Assembly (NCBI GenBank): GCA_016802295.1
Contig: JAESIW010000137.1
Location: 211,759 to 275,758 of the forward strand
Reading direction: 5' to 3'
DNA length: 64,000 bases
From: Brachionus rotundiformis
Taxonomy: Eukaryota > Rotifera > Eurotatoria > Ploima > Brachionidae
Shown: piece by piece, positions 40,616 through 54,700 of the stretch
Numbering within the stretch: position 1 is the first letter of the stretch
Layout: the number at the start of each line of letters is the position of its first letter
Program-made: the position numbers and the translations under genes
The notes under the pieces: model-generated
Databases searched by the model: none
What the model saw: the letters and a program-made list of their open reading frames with translations, nothing else
What the model was told of the DNA's origin: nothing

Positions 40616-43600
40616 CTTCTTTCTCTCTACTCTTAATTCTACGCTCTAACGAACTTTTTATATGCAAAGTAAACAATTTGAATAAAGGAGGAAAAAAATC
40701 GCTTCTTTTTACATCACAAAGTCATTTATAAGACCGTGTTATTAAAAGTTACTTAGAAGCAAGTGCTTTTTGAAAATGAGTTCTTAAGAGGCTTAGAAAA
40801 ACACCGGTTGAAAAAAAATTCATTTATAATTACAAGTGACACTTTATTGTTTGAGTTGTTTTTAGTACGGCTTAAATACTTAGCTTAAAATCATCTTTAG
40901 CTATTTCTTTTTGTTGTTTGACAAAATTGCCCCATTCGATTTTCCGTTTGTGGCCGAATTGGGTTAAGTTCGGTCAGCGTATGACATAATTAAGGACCTA
41001 ATTCGTGAATGTACACAATTTTAGTCAATATCAGATTGACTTGTGGCCTCCTGTTGATTGCTAATTGCTTGCACAAAAAATTAATTAATGACATTGCGTG
41101 CGCTCTCATTCTTAAGCGTATTTCCACCTACGAAGCAATTCTAAAATACTCTTCAACAATTTAAGCCGTATTATTTAATTGATTTAAGAGCTAAATTGGT
41201 TTTACAGGCCTCTTTTTTGTTTATGTCACATTGAGCCTCATATTTGACTTTGATTAATTTACATGTGATAAACACATTGTGCATTAAAGCCAACCTAATC
41301 ACAGGTTTAGTTCTTGATATAAATATTTCCGAAAACTGTCACACGATCACGTCTAAACCTTATTAGTAAAATATTTTAACTTTTTTATTCATAGACATTA
41401 ATTGTCATTTCTTATTGCTGATGAACAATTTTTATAATTAAAATTTTCATCCGTTTGAGAAATTGTATTAATCTAAAAATCAGCTTTGCTAAATCTAAAA
41501 TAAAATATAAATAATAATACTTTTTTATTACTAAATTGAAAATTAAATCAATTAAAACTATTCTTTCTTGGCTAAAATTAAAACAAGATAAAATGTTGGC
41601 TTATTTTTGCAATTGCAATATTTTGCGATTCTTTCATGTGCGCTCTTTTTTCTCTTGCATGTACAAATCCCTAACTTGGACGATATAAATTTAAAACTTT
41701 GGCTTTGATTAAAAAAAACTTGGGGCACTTCTCCAGTGATAGAAAAATAAAGTGTTAATCAAAAAGCAATTAAGATAATTAAAAAGAAAAACTCATTTGT
41801 GCATTGAATAATTTCTATACGTTTTTTTTGATTTGATCGACAATCGATCTATACAAGTCAGGCAATAAAAATAGTTATAGAAAATATTCTTTGATAAACG
41901 TCACTCATATGTTGATAAAAAATCAAGATACACACAATAAAATACTTAAATTCATTGTATATTTTTATAGCTGTTTAAAATCACTTCTTGGACATAATTA
42001 ATTATTAAAAGGAATTAAAAACAAACACTTGACATATTTACATCTTTAGCATTTATTTAAATATTGTTAAGAATTTATAATTATTCAATACAAGTCCTTG
42101 AATTTAATTATTCGATTGTATTTAATTTTTCTCTCTATGAACAAAAAAAAAAGAATTTTCTTCATCTGAATCAGATAAATTAAAAAACCTTACTAAAAAA
42201 ATTAAATCTCTCATGCAATCTAACAAACTGGATCAGTTAATTCCTTGGTTATTTGATTATACAAAACTTTTCTTATTATTGAATATTTAACAAACATAAT
42301 TTAATTTATTTATTTTGCTCTTTAAAACAAATATTTAAGCATATTTGATTATCTAATATCTAAAGATTGGTTCAATTAAAATTAGAATAGAAAACTTATC
42401 TTGCAAATAGCTCTGCAATTAATGAATCAACTGCAATTTTTGGTGAAACTGAGATGTTCCGATGACTGGTCAAACAACTAAACTGGCAGTGTATGGCCTA
42501 AACTTCGGACTGAACGCTTGGTGAACAAAATCTGTTCAAGCTAACATTAAATAGCAATAAAACCTAAAAAATGTATCGATTGAGTGATTTGCGAATATAA
42601 AATTAAATTTTAGCACTATAGAAAAAAAATAAAAACTATTTTAATTATTTATTTACATGATACCAAGTCATTTAAAGAAAAAAAATGCTATACACATCCT
42701 AAAACCACACGAACAATCTATTCGAGTTATTTAATAAACTTGAAGATTTATAAGAGTTTATTTTAATTATTTTTTTGTTATAAAAAATATATATTAATTA
42801 ATATTCACACGCAAAATATGAATACAAACAAAATGCATAGTTCCTATTCATTTTACATGAATCAGTCAGTCATATCAAGTTGAACTCATCGCATCGAAAT
42901 TCCTTCCGATCGATGCGCATTTCGACCACGACTTTTAAGACCAACTGAAAAATCCATTAAATCTAATCAATAGCTAAATTATCGATCTTGACTTAAATAT
43001 CATCAGTCTGTACATCGATTTATCATTAGTTCTAGGCTCGAATTAATTATTTTTTGTATAAACATTTAGTTGAATGGGCCCGAATCGGCTCGATCTCAAA
43101 CAAACTTAATCTAACTTATCTATTCAAAATTTTAACGCTTCTCACATTAACAGCCCGTGTTAAACGAGCAAAGCCAACCATTTATCCAAGCTTCATGCAG
43201 TTTTAGTGTGTGTACTCTAACAAATAACATTTGTGTGATTTATGCATTCAGAGACCAACTAGGAAAACATTATTAATTAAAAAATAATAAATACCTATTA
43301 AAAATAGATAAAAAATATTTATATATCTATGTGTGGTTGGAATTTGAGTAAAATTGTAAACCGATCATAAAACACATATGTGCTTGTTGGAATGATAGAT
43401 TAATCCTCATAGTCCAATAAAGCGTAACCAACAAACGAGCAAGAAAATAGTAGAAATTTCTTAATAAAAACTTAATTAAAAATATTTAAAATATGTGTAT
43501 CATATTGCTTCATTAAGTATGAAAACTAATTAAATCTGTCAAAATAGATAATGGCTCGATATCGCTCAGCCAATTATTCCGCATCGTATATCCGATTACT

Positions 43601-46600
43601 TCTTAAAATTAAAATCTCATAAAAAAATCTAATAAAATTAATAAATAAAAAATTTAATTATTTATTTTCTCTTTTTTTTTTCGATTCTATATTTTTAATC
43701 ACTTTGTTAATCTAAATTTAATTTGAAAAAAATTCGAATTTAAAAGCCTCTTTTAAATGTGCCCGTCCTCTGTTCATACAATTTAAATAAAAGATAATGA
43801 TATTTTATTAAATTTAATTTAATCTGAACGAAAAAACACAACTACTTTTTCTTAAGTCTAATAAGTTCCGTGACTAATAAATCTAACTTTATTATTTTTT
43901 AATTAAACCTGATGACTTACTCTGCAATCCTTTAATTTGTTTCCTTCATAGTTAAAATTTTCATTTTTAAATTTATTTATTTTATTAAAAGTATATCTTA
44001 TAATTTTGTCCACTTGTTTAAGGCAATTTATTTAACAAAATTGATCTATTTAAAAAAATTAAGATAAAATTTGTCATTTGCAGAAAAATAAAAATTTAGA
44101 AACGATAAAAATTAATATTTTATATGTAATTATTATAAATATTTTGAAGAAATCCTCAGAATGGATCTAGCGATTAAAAGTTAAAAATAAGATAAAAAAC
44201 AATATGACTAAGACAAAGTACCAGATTAAAAAATTAATAGCTAGATAGGCTTAGATAAAATAAAGTAGACTTGAGGTAAAAAATTAAGTTTCTTTGGTTA
44301 ATGATCAAATAATTCCTTTAAATAAGTGTTTTAATAAAATTTCAAAAGACATTATTAATTATATTATTAATAGACTATCATTAATAAATGAAATAAAAAA
44401 ATTATTAAGAAATTTATTTATCTTTATTATTTAATATCGTGTTTTACTACTCGTGAATTGATCAAAGATCGGCACAATTTTGATGAATATCGTCAACCGG
44501 CCCTTATTAATTTATTTCATGCTAAGATGATTATGGCCGGCTAATAAAAACAAAACTAATATTAAATTACATATTATTTTCACATTTTAGCTTAACTATT
44601 CTGGCTCTAAATTCATTTGATACTCGGCGCATGAATAAACTACGCTCGTAGTTACGCTCTAATCTAATCTTTATCTTTATTATACAAAAATAACAATTAA
44701 ACTAATGAAAAAACAACATTGATTACTAGTTCCAGTGGGATTCATAATTAAAAAAAATCTGATCATCTGATCATGTTTGGCTTTTACCTAAGGTTGAGAG
44801 AAAATCAGACAAAGGTGAGCTGAGCTTGCTCGGCCGTTACTCAATGGCCCTCAGTAGAATTGAGCAGATTAAAGAGATAAAACTACAGGGAACTGGCTCG
44901 AGCACGCTATTGTCGTGCCGAATTTATTATCTGCCAGTTATGACGCCAACAAACACGGCCGAGCCAGTCAAGCGTACTCTTTGGACCCAGTTTTAATTAA
45001 ATCTTTGGAATTTAAACAAGTGCAAATAGTTTTGATCAGAAAATGTTATCGATTTATTTCGATCCATCAAGTTAATAATCAATCGATCAATCACAACCAA
45101 AATCCCCTCACAAAAAGACCTACATACACACATATACACACACAAAGTTTACCTATATATTCAAAATTTTGTTTGCCTTGAAAAAACAACGACGGTCGAA
45201 ACAAACAAAACCATCATAGAGATTAAATTCTTTTCTATTAAGGGATTTCAAATCGATAATTAAAAATAAACAGGTTCACTTCAAAAAAGAGGAAAAATAA
45301 AAAAAAGAGAGAGAGAAAGAGAAGTAAACTATGTGGACTTAGTTGTTTGTGGCATTCTCAGACTAACCTTGTAAATCTCATTACATGTCCGCTAAATGTG
45401 TGCACACACACACAAATTAAACTGATCGGGTAAACATCAAGCTCCGAGCGGGCTTCCCGAGATAAACTTTATCGATTTTTCTAAACTAGTACTTAACCTT
45501 GGCAAATTTATGACCATTAGTCGCGACTAAGTGCTTCTCGAAAAAGATCACCAATTTCTTTTTCTTCTCTTTTTTGGTGTGTATTTGTTGCTATAGGAAG
45601 TTTTATATGCTCAAAATGCGATAAAGGTATACTTTTCAATCTCATGATAATTTTGATATGTTTGACAGTTGATAGTCCATTATTAAGATTGTAGGATGTA
45701 ATTATAGGTTTGATAGTAGGCCACTTTAGCTTGGCCCATTCGACATTCAGCTCTAATCAAGCATGTACATTCGATTTTTACTTTTATAAGATTATTCACA
45801 TCCGAACAGGCTTTACGTAATTCGATTCTCTCTTAGTATCAAGAAAGATTATTCACGCTGGCTAAGCGGTCTAATTAGGCCCTCTGGCCGTCTTAGCTGA
45901 CACTTTAATGCCACTTCACTTTAAAAATTAGACTAGTTTTAACATAAATTTTAATCTTCTGTTTTTTTTTTTAATTTTTTTTGATATTTTTATATTATTT
46001 AAATTTTGACTGATAAAAAGATAATTTTGAGCAAAACAAAAAGAAATTTAGGCTGCGGTAAAGGCTCTGAAAAGCCAGAAATGCTAAAATTTAAATTCTA
46101 GAAGCGCCAGAGAAGTCATCTTGGAGGCCTTTAAATAATGAAGGGATAAAAATTTTCCCATCTTTTACTGCTTCTTTAAATTGTCTATTATTTGAGTTTA
46201 TAAATGTATCAATTGTTACTCACTGCTTTTATTTAGTGGTGTTTTATTAGCAGTTTAAAAAATTGACCAAATTTTCCTAAGCAATCTCTTCAGCAAGTCA
46301 TACCAGAGCACTGACCAAGAGATCTGGGTCTGGTTTAGTTAAGCTTCCGAAAAAAGGTAACAAAATGTTATGTGTGAATTACATTCCAGACAAAAATAAA
46401 ACGATAAAGCCCCACCGAGACAATCGAAAGGTCTTTATCTATTTAATTGATAAAATTTGTAAGATTTTATCAAATAATTACTTTTTTTCTAATTTGAAAA
46501 ATTAGCTTACTTAATCCTGAATAAGATTGGAGCTTTGGATGGTCATACTTTATCTTAGATTTATCTTATCAGTTATAGATAAACAGATAGAAATATTTAT

Positions 46601-48576
46601 AGGTCTTGAAACCTTGGATTTTATTGTTTCCTCAATGATTAAAATCTCGGATTGTAATAAAAAAATTAAATTTAAATTCATGAGTCGAAATGTTCGTTTC
46701 GGTTCATTGAGCTGAAAATGTTCATCTTAGGATTTTGTTTCTTAAATCCATAACGAACAAATGAGATAAATTTGGTTTTTGAAACATAAAATATTGCCAA
46801 AAAATAATTTCCTCTCTTTTGAGTAGAGCTGAGCTGCTAAAATTGGATAATTTACTCATATGTAGATTAGTTTAATGAAGCAAAAATATTTGTAATTTAT
46901 TCTATTGTTTTGGCACATCTGTAAACGATTTTCGATTTTACTTCCTCTTAATTGAGAGAAGAATACGTTTTCTTATTTAGTTGGCTCACCTCACCTAAAC
47001 ACATTGTCTAAAAATTGATAGTTTATAAAACTTAAATAGTTAAAGAATTTATTTGAATCATTGCTTTTGTGTCTTGGATCTGTTGCCTTAAATGATTGAT
47101 AAACACGCTACCTAAACTAAAAATAAATTAATAAACTTAGTTAATTAAGTAAAAATTTTAGACAAATTGAAAAAAATTATCATCTGTTAATACATTGTCT
47201 TAAAATGGCGACTTGGTAAAGCAAACTTCTGTCACTGGTAACTCTATAGCCCTACGTGTCGATAAAATAGATAGCCTAGATATTTGTTCACCTATTTATT
47301 TTAAATTAAAATTGTTTGTTTTTTGTTCGATTTTGATGAACGTGATTTGAATTAGCTTCTAAAATGGACTTGGAAAAAAATTCAAATCATTCAATTGAGA
47401 CACTTTTTTGTCACAAATATACTAGGCTTCAGTTCACTATAAAAAATAAACATTTTTTTTAAATCTAAACAAAAAATAAATATAAATTTAACACATTTAG
47501 ACATTTGAAGGTTAATTTGATTCATGAATGTTGAGCACCACACGGCACAGACAGATACGCATGTTCTATCTTATTAATTGGAATTCTTGCAGTGATTAGA
47601 AGATAAACAACTGCTCTTCAAGAAGTAAAATGAACCAATAAATCAGAGAAAATCATCAACAATTTATATATACTAGGTGTTTTGTTTTATTACTCTATAA
47701 AACTCTTTATATTAATATCCTGGTAAAATGATCTTTTAGAATATTAAATTTAATTAAACCATCAAGACAGGAAATAAAAAAAATAAACTATTTTTCTATT
47801 CATTAATAAATTGGATTAATAAAATTCGATATTCCTAATAACTTTTTTTTTTAATATTAAAAAATTATCTAAATTTTTTTTAAACACAACTGGTCAGCCT
47901 CACTGGCTGTAGTTTGTGAAATGTCCAAAAAATTTCGACTAAGTTGATAAGAGCGGAACGTGATATTGTCAATGACTTGGAAGGACAAATATTTTAATTA
48001 AAACTTGGTGTCAAATTCAAAATCTAGAGCATAACATGGAAATTTGAATTTTAAAGTTAAAGAACTGGACATTGATAATTGATTAATGATCAGTATAAAA
48101 TCCTTTCAACTATACTCATTCCGAATAACAAACTTAATATTCATTAGAAAAAAAATCCACTTCAATATCATTAAATTCATTTGACATTCACTAATGATAT
48201 TAACTTTAAAATCATTAATAAAATTTCAAGAACCACAGCAATAAGCAAATGTTGGCTTGGAATAATCTTCTTTAGAATTAATAAAAAACCATTAAAATCA
48301 AACAAAAACAAAAAAAAACTCTTGAAACATCGATATTCCATTAGTTTTATTAAATCCTGGGTTATAGTTCCATTTTTATTTCTAATATATTCATTACTTA
48401 TTATCATCATTTTTATTTTTATTAACATTAATTAATTTCGAGCAATTAGTTTTAACAATAAAAGCTTTAAACTAGTTTTGTGTCGTTTACTGTCTGCGCT
48501 TAGTCGCTTCAAATTCTCCAGTCGGATATCAATGGGATTCCTGATGGACTTGTTAATGAGTTGGTGTCACAAATCG

Positions 48577-48726
48577 CTAATGAATTTGACTAAAAATTCA
48601 ATTCGAATTCATTAGGGAAAATTATTACTAACATTTATCTTGCATAACCAAATACTTCCCGGAAGCCCCTCCGGGCAATCTAGTTAGTTAGTCCTTACCA
48701 ATTTTTGGTTTCTTCTTGCGGAAGAC
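48577..48726 (+). ncRNA. Possible Sm-class small RNA (hairpins around an Sm-like site)
   Basis: An 11-bp hairpin (CTAATGAATT... against GAATTCATTAG, 48577-48615) is followed by a 6-bp GC hairpin CCCGGA-AGCCCC-TCCGGG (48658-48675). Then come a single-stranded spacer, AATTTTTGG (48700-48708) matching the Sm-binding consensus, and a TCTTC-TTGCG-GAAGA hairpin (48711-48725). The order resembles spliceosomal or spliced-leader RNAs, but no U1/U2/U4/U5 signature and no leader donor site is visible. Speculative. Confidence 0.2.
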
Positions 48727-51700
48727 TCTAAATGGAACTCAATATTCAATTATATAATAAAATTTATTTATGATTACGAAATAATTTTTCCTATATCTTC
48801 ATCTAAAAGCCCCCAAAAAAAACTCAATTTAATAAATTAACAAAATTATATGCTTCTATTTGATTTATCTAAGAGAAAGGAAATTTAAACGGTTTGTGTA
48901 AAAATCCTTATTCATTTTTCCAATTATCAGCCTTTTATGTAATTGCTCTTAGAAAAATATAATCGAAATTTGTTATATTTCATTTGAATAGAAGATTAGA
49001 CTCCAATTACCGAGAATTTTTTTTTTACTTATAAATTTTTATCAAAAAAATCTTTTACAAAAAATAAAAAAATAGATAAGATTTATTTTAAAAATTGTAT
49101 CACTTGAAACCTGTGGTGCTCATTTGAATTCCCAAATTTCATGACTAGAATTAATTTTTATTTTTCAAAATAAAATTGGACTACAATTTAATTTTTGTTT
49201 ATTTTAAATCAATAAAAAATTTAACCCAGATTTAAAATGGAAAATCAATTGCTTGATTAAAATTTTTTAAGGGATTATCTACAAGAACAAAGACAAAAAA
49301 AACAAGTATTTTTATTCACTAATTGAGGTAAAAATATCAACTAAGTTTACTCAATAGGACCAAATTCAATAGCTATTTTCCTACAATTCAAAATCTTAAC
49401 TACATTCACAAACTAAAGTTTAAATTAATTTCATATCAATTAAATTTTGATAACAATAAATCAATAAAAATAGAGATAAAGATTTTTATGATTTTGTTTT
49501 TAAATTCAAAATCAAATTTCTTTAAGGAAACTTAATAAAATCGAAACAGATCATCCAATGATAGGAGTGTTTTTTAACATTTCCTCGAGCCTCACTTCGT
49601 ATATAATTAAAATATTAATTAGTAAAGATTTATAATCATTCAGCCAGTATTTATACCAAAAAGAGTTCGAATGGCAAATCCTGTTTTGGATGAAACTAGG
49701 AGAGCTTTAACACAAGGCTATGGATAATTATATTTTTATTCACAAATGTATCTTATCAATGGACTCAGACAGCTTACACACGATATTGACATATCTTTTG
49801 GCTATAATTGCAATTGAGTCCATTCTCGAAAGCTTCCGTCCTAAATAAGTGAAAATTTTCACAAAGGAAACGGGTCGTGATTGAATCTTGTTTGAATACC
49901 AGTCTACAATGAAACAAGTTAATTAGGCAGGAAAAAAACTTAGCTGAATTATCTAAAAAAAGTTAAATGCCACTAAGTAAAAAAAACTTTTAATAAAATT
50001 AAGCAAATATTTTTTTTAAATTTCAACAAGAGAAACAAACATAAAAAGAATAAATCTGCGGGAAGTTTTTTTTTCCCTAATACACAAACAGATAAGACCA
50101 CAAGTCAATTGTTTAGAAAAGTGTCGTGCTGATTTTGTTTTTATTGACTTGTTGACTTGAGAATTATTTGCTAAACTGGTTCATTAAGAGAAAATATTCA
50201 AAATTATCTTCATTCAAGGAACTCTAATTGATTCTAATAAACAACATGGCTTGTTCCTGCTCATTCAAACTTTGTTTATAAACAAATTAATAATTAGAAA
50301 AATTTGGTTAATTACTGCGAATTGTGATGATCCAAATTAGGCTTTTTTTTGGCATTTGTTTCTCTTAACAAAAAAAAACCTATCTCCAAATTTCTACAAG
50401 ATAACTCAAAAGGGGTTGATTTAGTTGAACACATTTTGTTTGGCAAAATCGCTCAGCTGTGCTACAAATAACAACAACTTAAACAAGAGGAGACCCTTAC
50501 ATTGTGTACAAATACTATTAATTTTTTATCATCAAATTTCAATCCATAAAATTAATGAGAGCTTTTACAAACGATAAAAAAAAAGTGAAACTTATGTGTC
50601 TATATCGATATTGTTGTCAACTTGAAGAATTAAGTTTTAATTCATTTTTCGACTCAACAAAAGAGTGAAAATTGAACATTTTAATAAAATTTTATTTGTA
50701 AAGTCTAGATCAAATATTTTTTCAACTTGTTTGCTATCTTTAATTATTGAAAAAGTCTAGCAAGTGCTTGCATGAATGAAAAGGAACTGTCTTCATAGTC
50801 TTGTGTAAATAACAATTTGAAAATTGTTCTTAATCAAATTATCGGCCGATTTTAATCGGCCAAATTACTTCCCCACAATAATTGATCACCATAGTACCAT
50901 TTTATTAAAAAATTTCAAAAACACAAATTTAAAAATCATTAATTAGTTTAAATAAAAAAAAAACTAAACAAACTTAAATTAGATCCTATCTATAATTGTT
51001 TATAATTGTTTTTATTATTTTTAAAATAATTTTGTCAAACTTAATTATTTAAATTAAAATAATCAAGGCTTTTTATTTGAAAAATTGATTACTCTTTAAA
51101 ATTAATCACACTATTTTATCCTATTTTAAAAATTGGAAACTATTACCCACTAATAATTTGATTATGATAAAAATTTGTAACTTAATTTGACTAAAATTAA
51201 CTAAAAGCTAGTCAAGCCTGTATAATTTTTTTTAATTAAAACTTGGCTAAGATCAAACTAACATAAAATGACCACAAGCAAGCATTTTTTTAAGGACAAA
51301 AATGCTTTTAAACTTGTACAAATGAAAATTTTTTTTCAGATAAATTTAAATTGGTTTAATTATTTCAAAATTTAATACTGATAGAAAAATCTACTAGATC
51401 TTGACATGATAATTAAAAGTGACCTTGGTGTGATTAATATTAAAAATGAAAAAGTTTACCTAAAACCTAATTAAAATAAAATTTGTTCTTCAACCATTTA
51501 TTAAAATGATTAAAATAATGTGAACCTATTTGCTTTGCTTTAATGATTTGTATTAACAAATTATTAAAAACAGGCCTTATCTATGTAAATAAGCGTTCTA
51601 GTCTTAAGATCGATGCGGTTCATAAATCCGTGGCCTATCTGCTCTGATTTAATAGACTTAAACTCAAAGGCTCCAGATTAGCTAGCTTAAAAAAGCATTC

Positions 51701-54700
51701 AAAACAACTCTACTGGCAACAAATATAGACCAGTATTTTCACTTTAGATAACTCTAAAGACGTTCATGTGTCTCGAGTAGATAATTGTTCTTCTTGACTA
51801 GAAAATGCAATCCAGCGTTAAATAAAGCCTTTAAAAACCCAAAAAAATTAAATTTGAATAAACAAAAAGCACGAAATCATTCAAATCTAATTAAAATTTA
51901 ATAAAGGCTAAATATTTAGATAAAATTTTATCTTGTTTTCAAATTTAATCATTGACAATAAAATGTGTTGTATAAACAACCTAAGAAAGTGAATATTCAA
52001 CAAGCTTAAAGCAATATTTCTTCTACCTCTAAAATAAATTAAATCCCAAGCGTTTACCATTAATATCCATTAAAACTTTCACACAAGCCCAAGTGCTCGT
52101 ATTATAAATCATTTCTAGGCATGCCTAAATAAAAAATCTCTATCATTAACTCGGAATATTTAAAAGATATTTTTTCTTTCTATAGTAAATCAAATAATTA
52201 TTGATTGATAATTTTAACTTTTTTTTTTCTATTTAAAATAAGAGAAAAATTTTGCCAAAAAAATTAATGATAACTTATGGCCTGTACTCTTCCTAGCTTA
52301 CAGTAAATAACTTCAAAATTTATAAAAATATTTTGAATAGTTGGCAAATGACCGAAGAGAAAACTTGTTTTCTATTTTGATATTTGCTGAAAACACTTTA
52401 TTTACTCTATGTCTATTCTCATCTACATTTTCCAAATTAGAACGAGTTTAGTTTGTTTTCATAGAATACAGTTACGCTTTAGAGCCATTTTCTTAAGAAA
52501 AAAAATAAAAAAAAAATTTATATGTATGTATTGATAGATAAACAAGCTATCAATTTTTAGCATTGAGTTCGTCTGACATTTCGCCCGCTTGCAAATGAGC
52601 TGGCTTAATTTGAAATCAATTGACACCTCCAAGTATTAGTCCAGCTATTTCGTGACAAGAATAAGCCTAAACATAATTTTAAATTATAAATTTATCTAAT
52701 CAATAAGGCTGGCTAATTCGACATGAACCCAGTTTTTGGTGTTGACTAGTCAAAAAAATTTCAAAATTGATATAATTAGAACAAAAGTTTTTAATAGTCA
52801 GTTCATCCTATATACCAAAACTAGATCTATATATATTTGAAATTTGATATATTTCATTTTAATAGCTTATCAGTAGTTGCAACTAGAAATAGTATAGAAG
52901 AAAGCAACTTAGGGCAAGCACTGTTGATTCATTAATAATCCATTTGTCTTCTTATTTTGAAAGAAAAACAAAATTTCATCTACTTAATAGATAATAATAT
53001 TGAATAAAAAAAGTAACTAGTTAAAAAATATATATTTTTTTTAAATAAAAAACCATTTTTGTGGTGAAAAATGAGTTCAAAGTAATTGCAACTGCCCATT
53101 GTTAATCAAATTTGAAAGCGCTTTTAGTGACAATTTTCCCTAGTACGAGAACTGCTTAATTGTTAGGTCTATTGACCAAAATGCTACAGAGTCTCAACAA
53201 GCACTCTGTTCAAGTTATCCATTTTTTGTGTAGGGTCAAAAACTGGTTTTATTAGCATTGATAAAATAGAATTTATCTGGCACACAGCATGTAGTTAGAT
53301 AAAATAGTTTTAAGAATACAAATAAAGCTCCAAGATGTATGTTTAACTGAGAATTAAGTTTTATCTAAGTTTAATTATTTGGAATTTTATTCTAATCATT
53401 TGAAAATAAACATTGTGATAAGTCTAATTTGACTTAAAATAACTGTAAAATATTTTTTATTAAATGTACAAATTAAAAATTTGGCCTTATTTATATACAA
53501 CTAAAGTATAAATCTTAAATTGAATTAGAAGAATAAATTCCAAGCTAAGAATTCGGCTAAGCAGAATTTTTCGGTTTACTAATTTGATGAAGAAAATTTT
53601 ATCAAGTATTAATTAAAATTTTAATGGTCATTCTTTAAACAATTAGCATCAGTTCGAAAATTCCTAACTTATCTAAAGCCAGAAACAAAGGATTGTTTTT
53701 TTTTATTTTTCAGGCAAAGTGGCTACTAATCAGTCTTAAAAAAATTCTTGTCATAAGATCACTAAAGTTACTTTTAAAAACTCTTCATACTTTATGTCGA
53801 TTGGATAAGCACTTGATCATCTTGATGATATATTTTTAAATGATATCGGGAATATTTAATAATTGCAACAGCTGATGAAAGCTAAGAACAATTCTTAAAA
53901 AAAACTCGATTCTCTATTTTTTAACTCAAAACCAATATAAGTTCAAAGATTTTTGCTATAAATATTGGCCGAATGAATATAACTCTAAATTAATACTTAA
54001 TTTTTATTTTATTCGGAAAGATGTCAGTATTTCTAATATATTATTTTATTTTTGCTTTAAACTCGATATAAACTCAAAGATTTTTTGCTTTAAATATTGT
54101 TCGAATGAATATAACTCTTTACTAATTAATATTTTTAATAATATACGAAGTATGTATCCTTTACAAAATATCTAACTATGGGCTACTACAATGAAGAGTG
54201 CATCAATTTGGCGAATCTTTAAATAAGATTTGATTTGAATCTAAGCTTTAGAAACAAAAGTTTAATAAAACAAGAAAAATCTTTTAAATTTTGAAACATT
54301 TTTGATTTTATTTGCAAGACGCGGGCATAAATTTTGAAATTTAGTTAAATGTCCGTTACAAAACTAAGATAGTTTAACTGATGTTAGCCCAAAGTTATTT
54401 GTAGTATAATCTTAATATAAAGCCCAAAAAAGTAATTAAACTAATTTTCAACAACTGCCTCACATAGCACTAATAGTCCATATCTAAATCAAATTTTTGT
54501 CTTTAATTCAGATAATTGTTATGACCTGATTAGTCTAATTTTTGCTTATTATTACGTCAGCTTCTATCTTAAAGCAAATATTAACAAAATCATACCCATA
54601 TCGGTCAAGAGTGCTCATTTTTCTATTCAACAATTATTCAAACTTAAGCGGTTGTCTTCTTAAAAATTGACAAAAAGGACTTAAAAGCTTTAGGAAAAAA

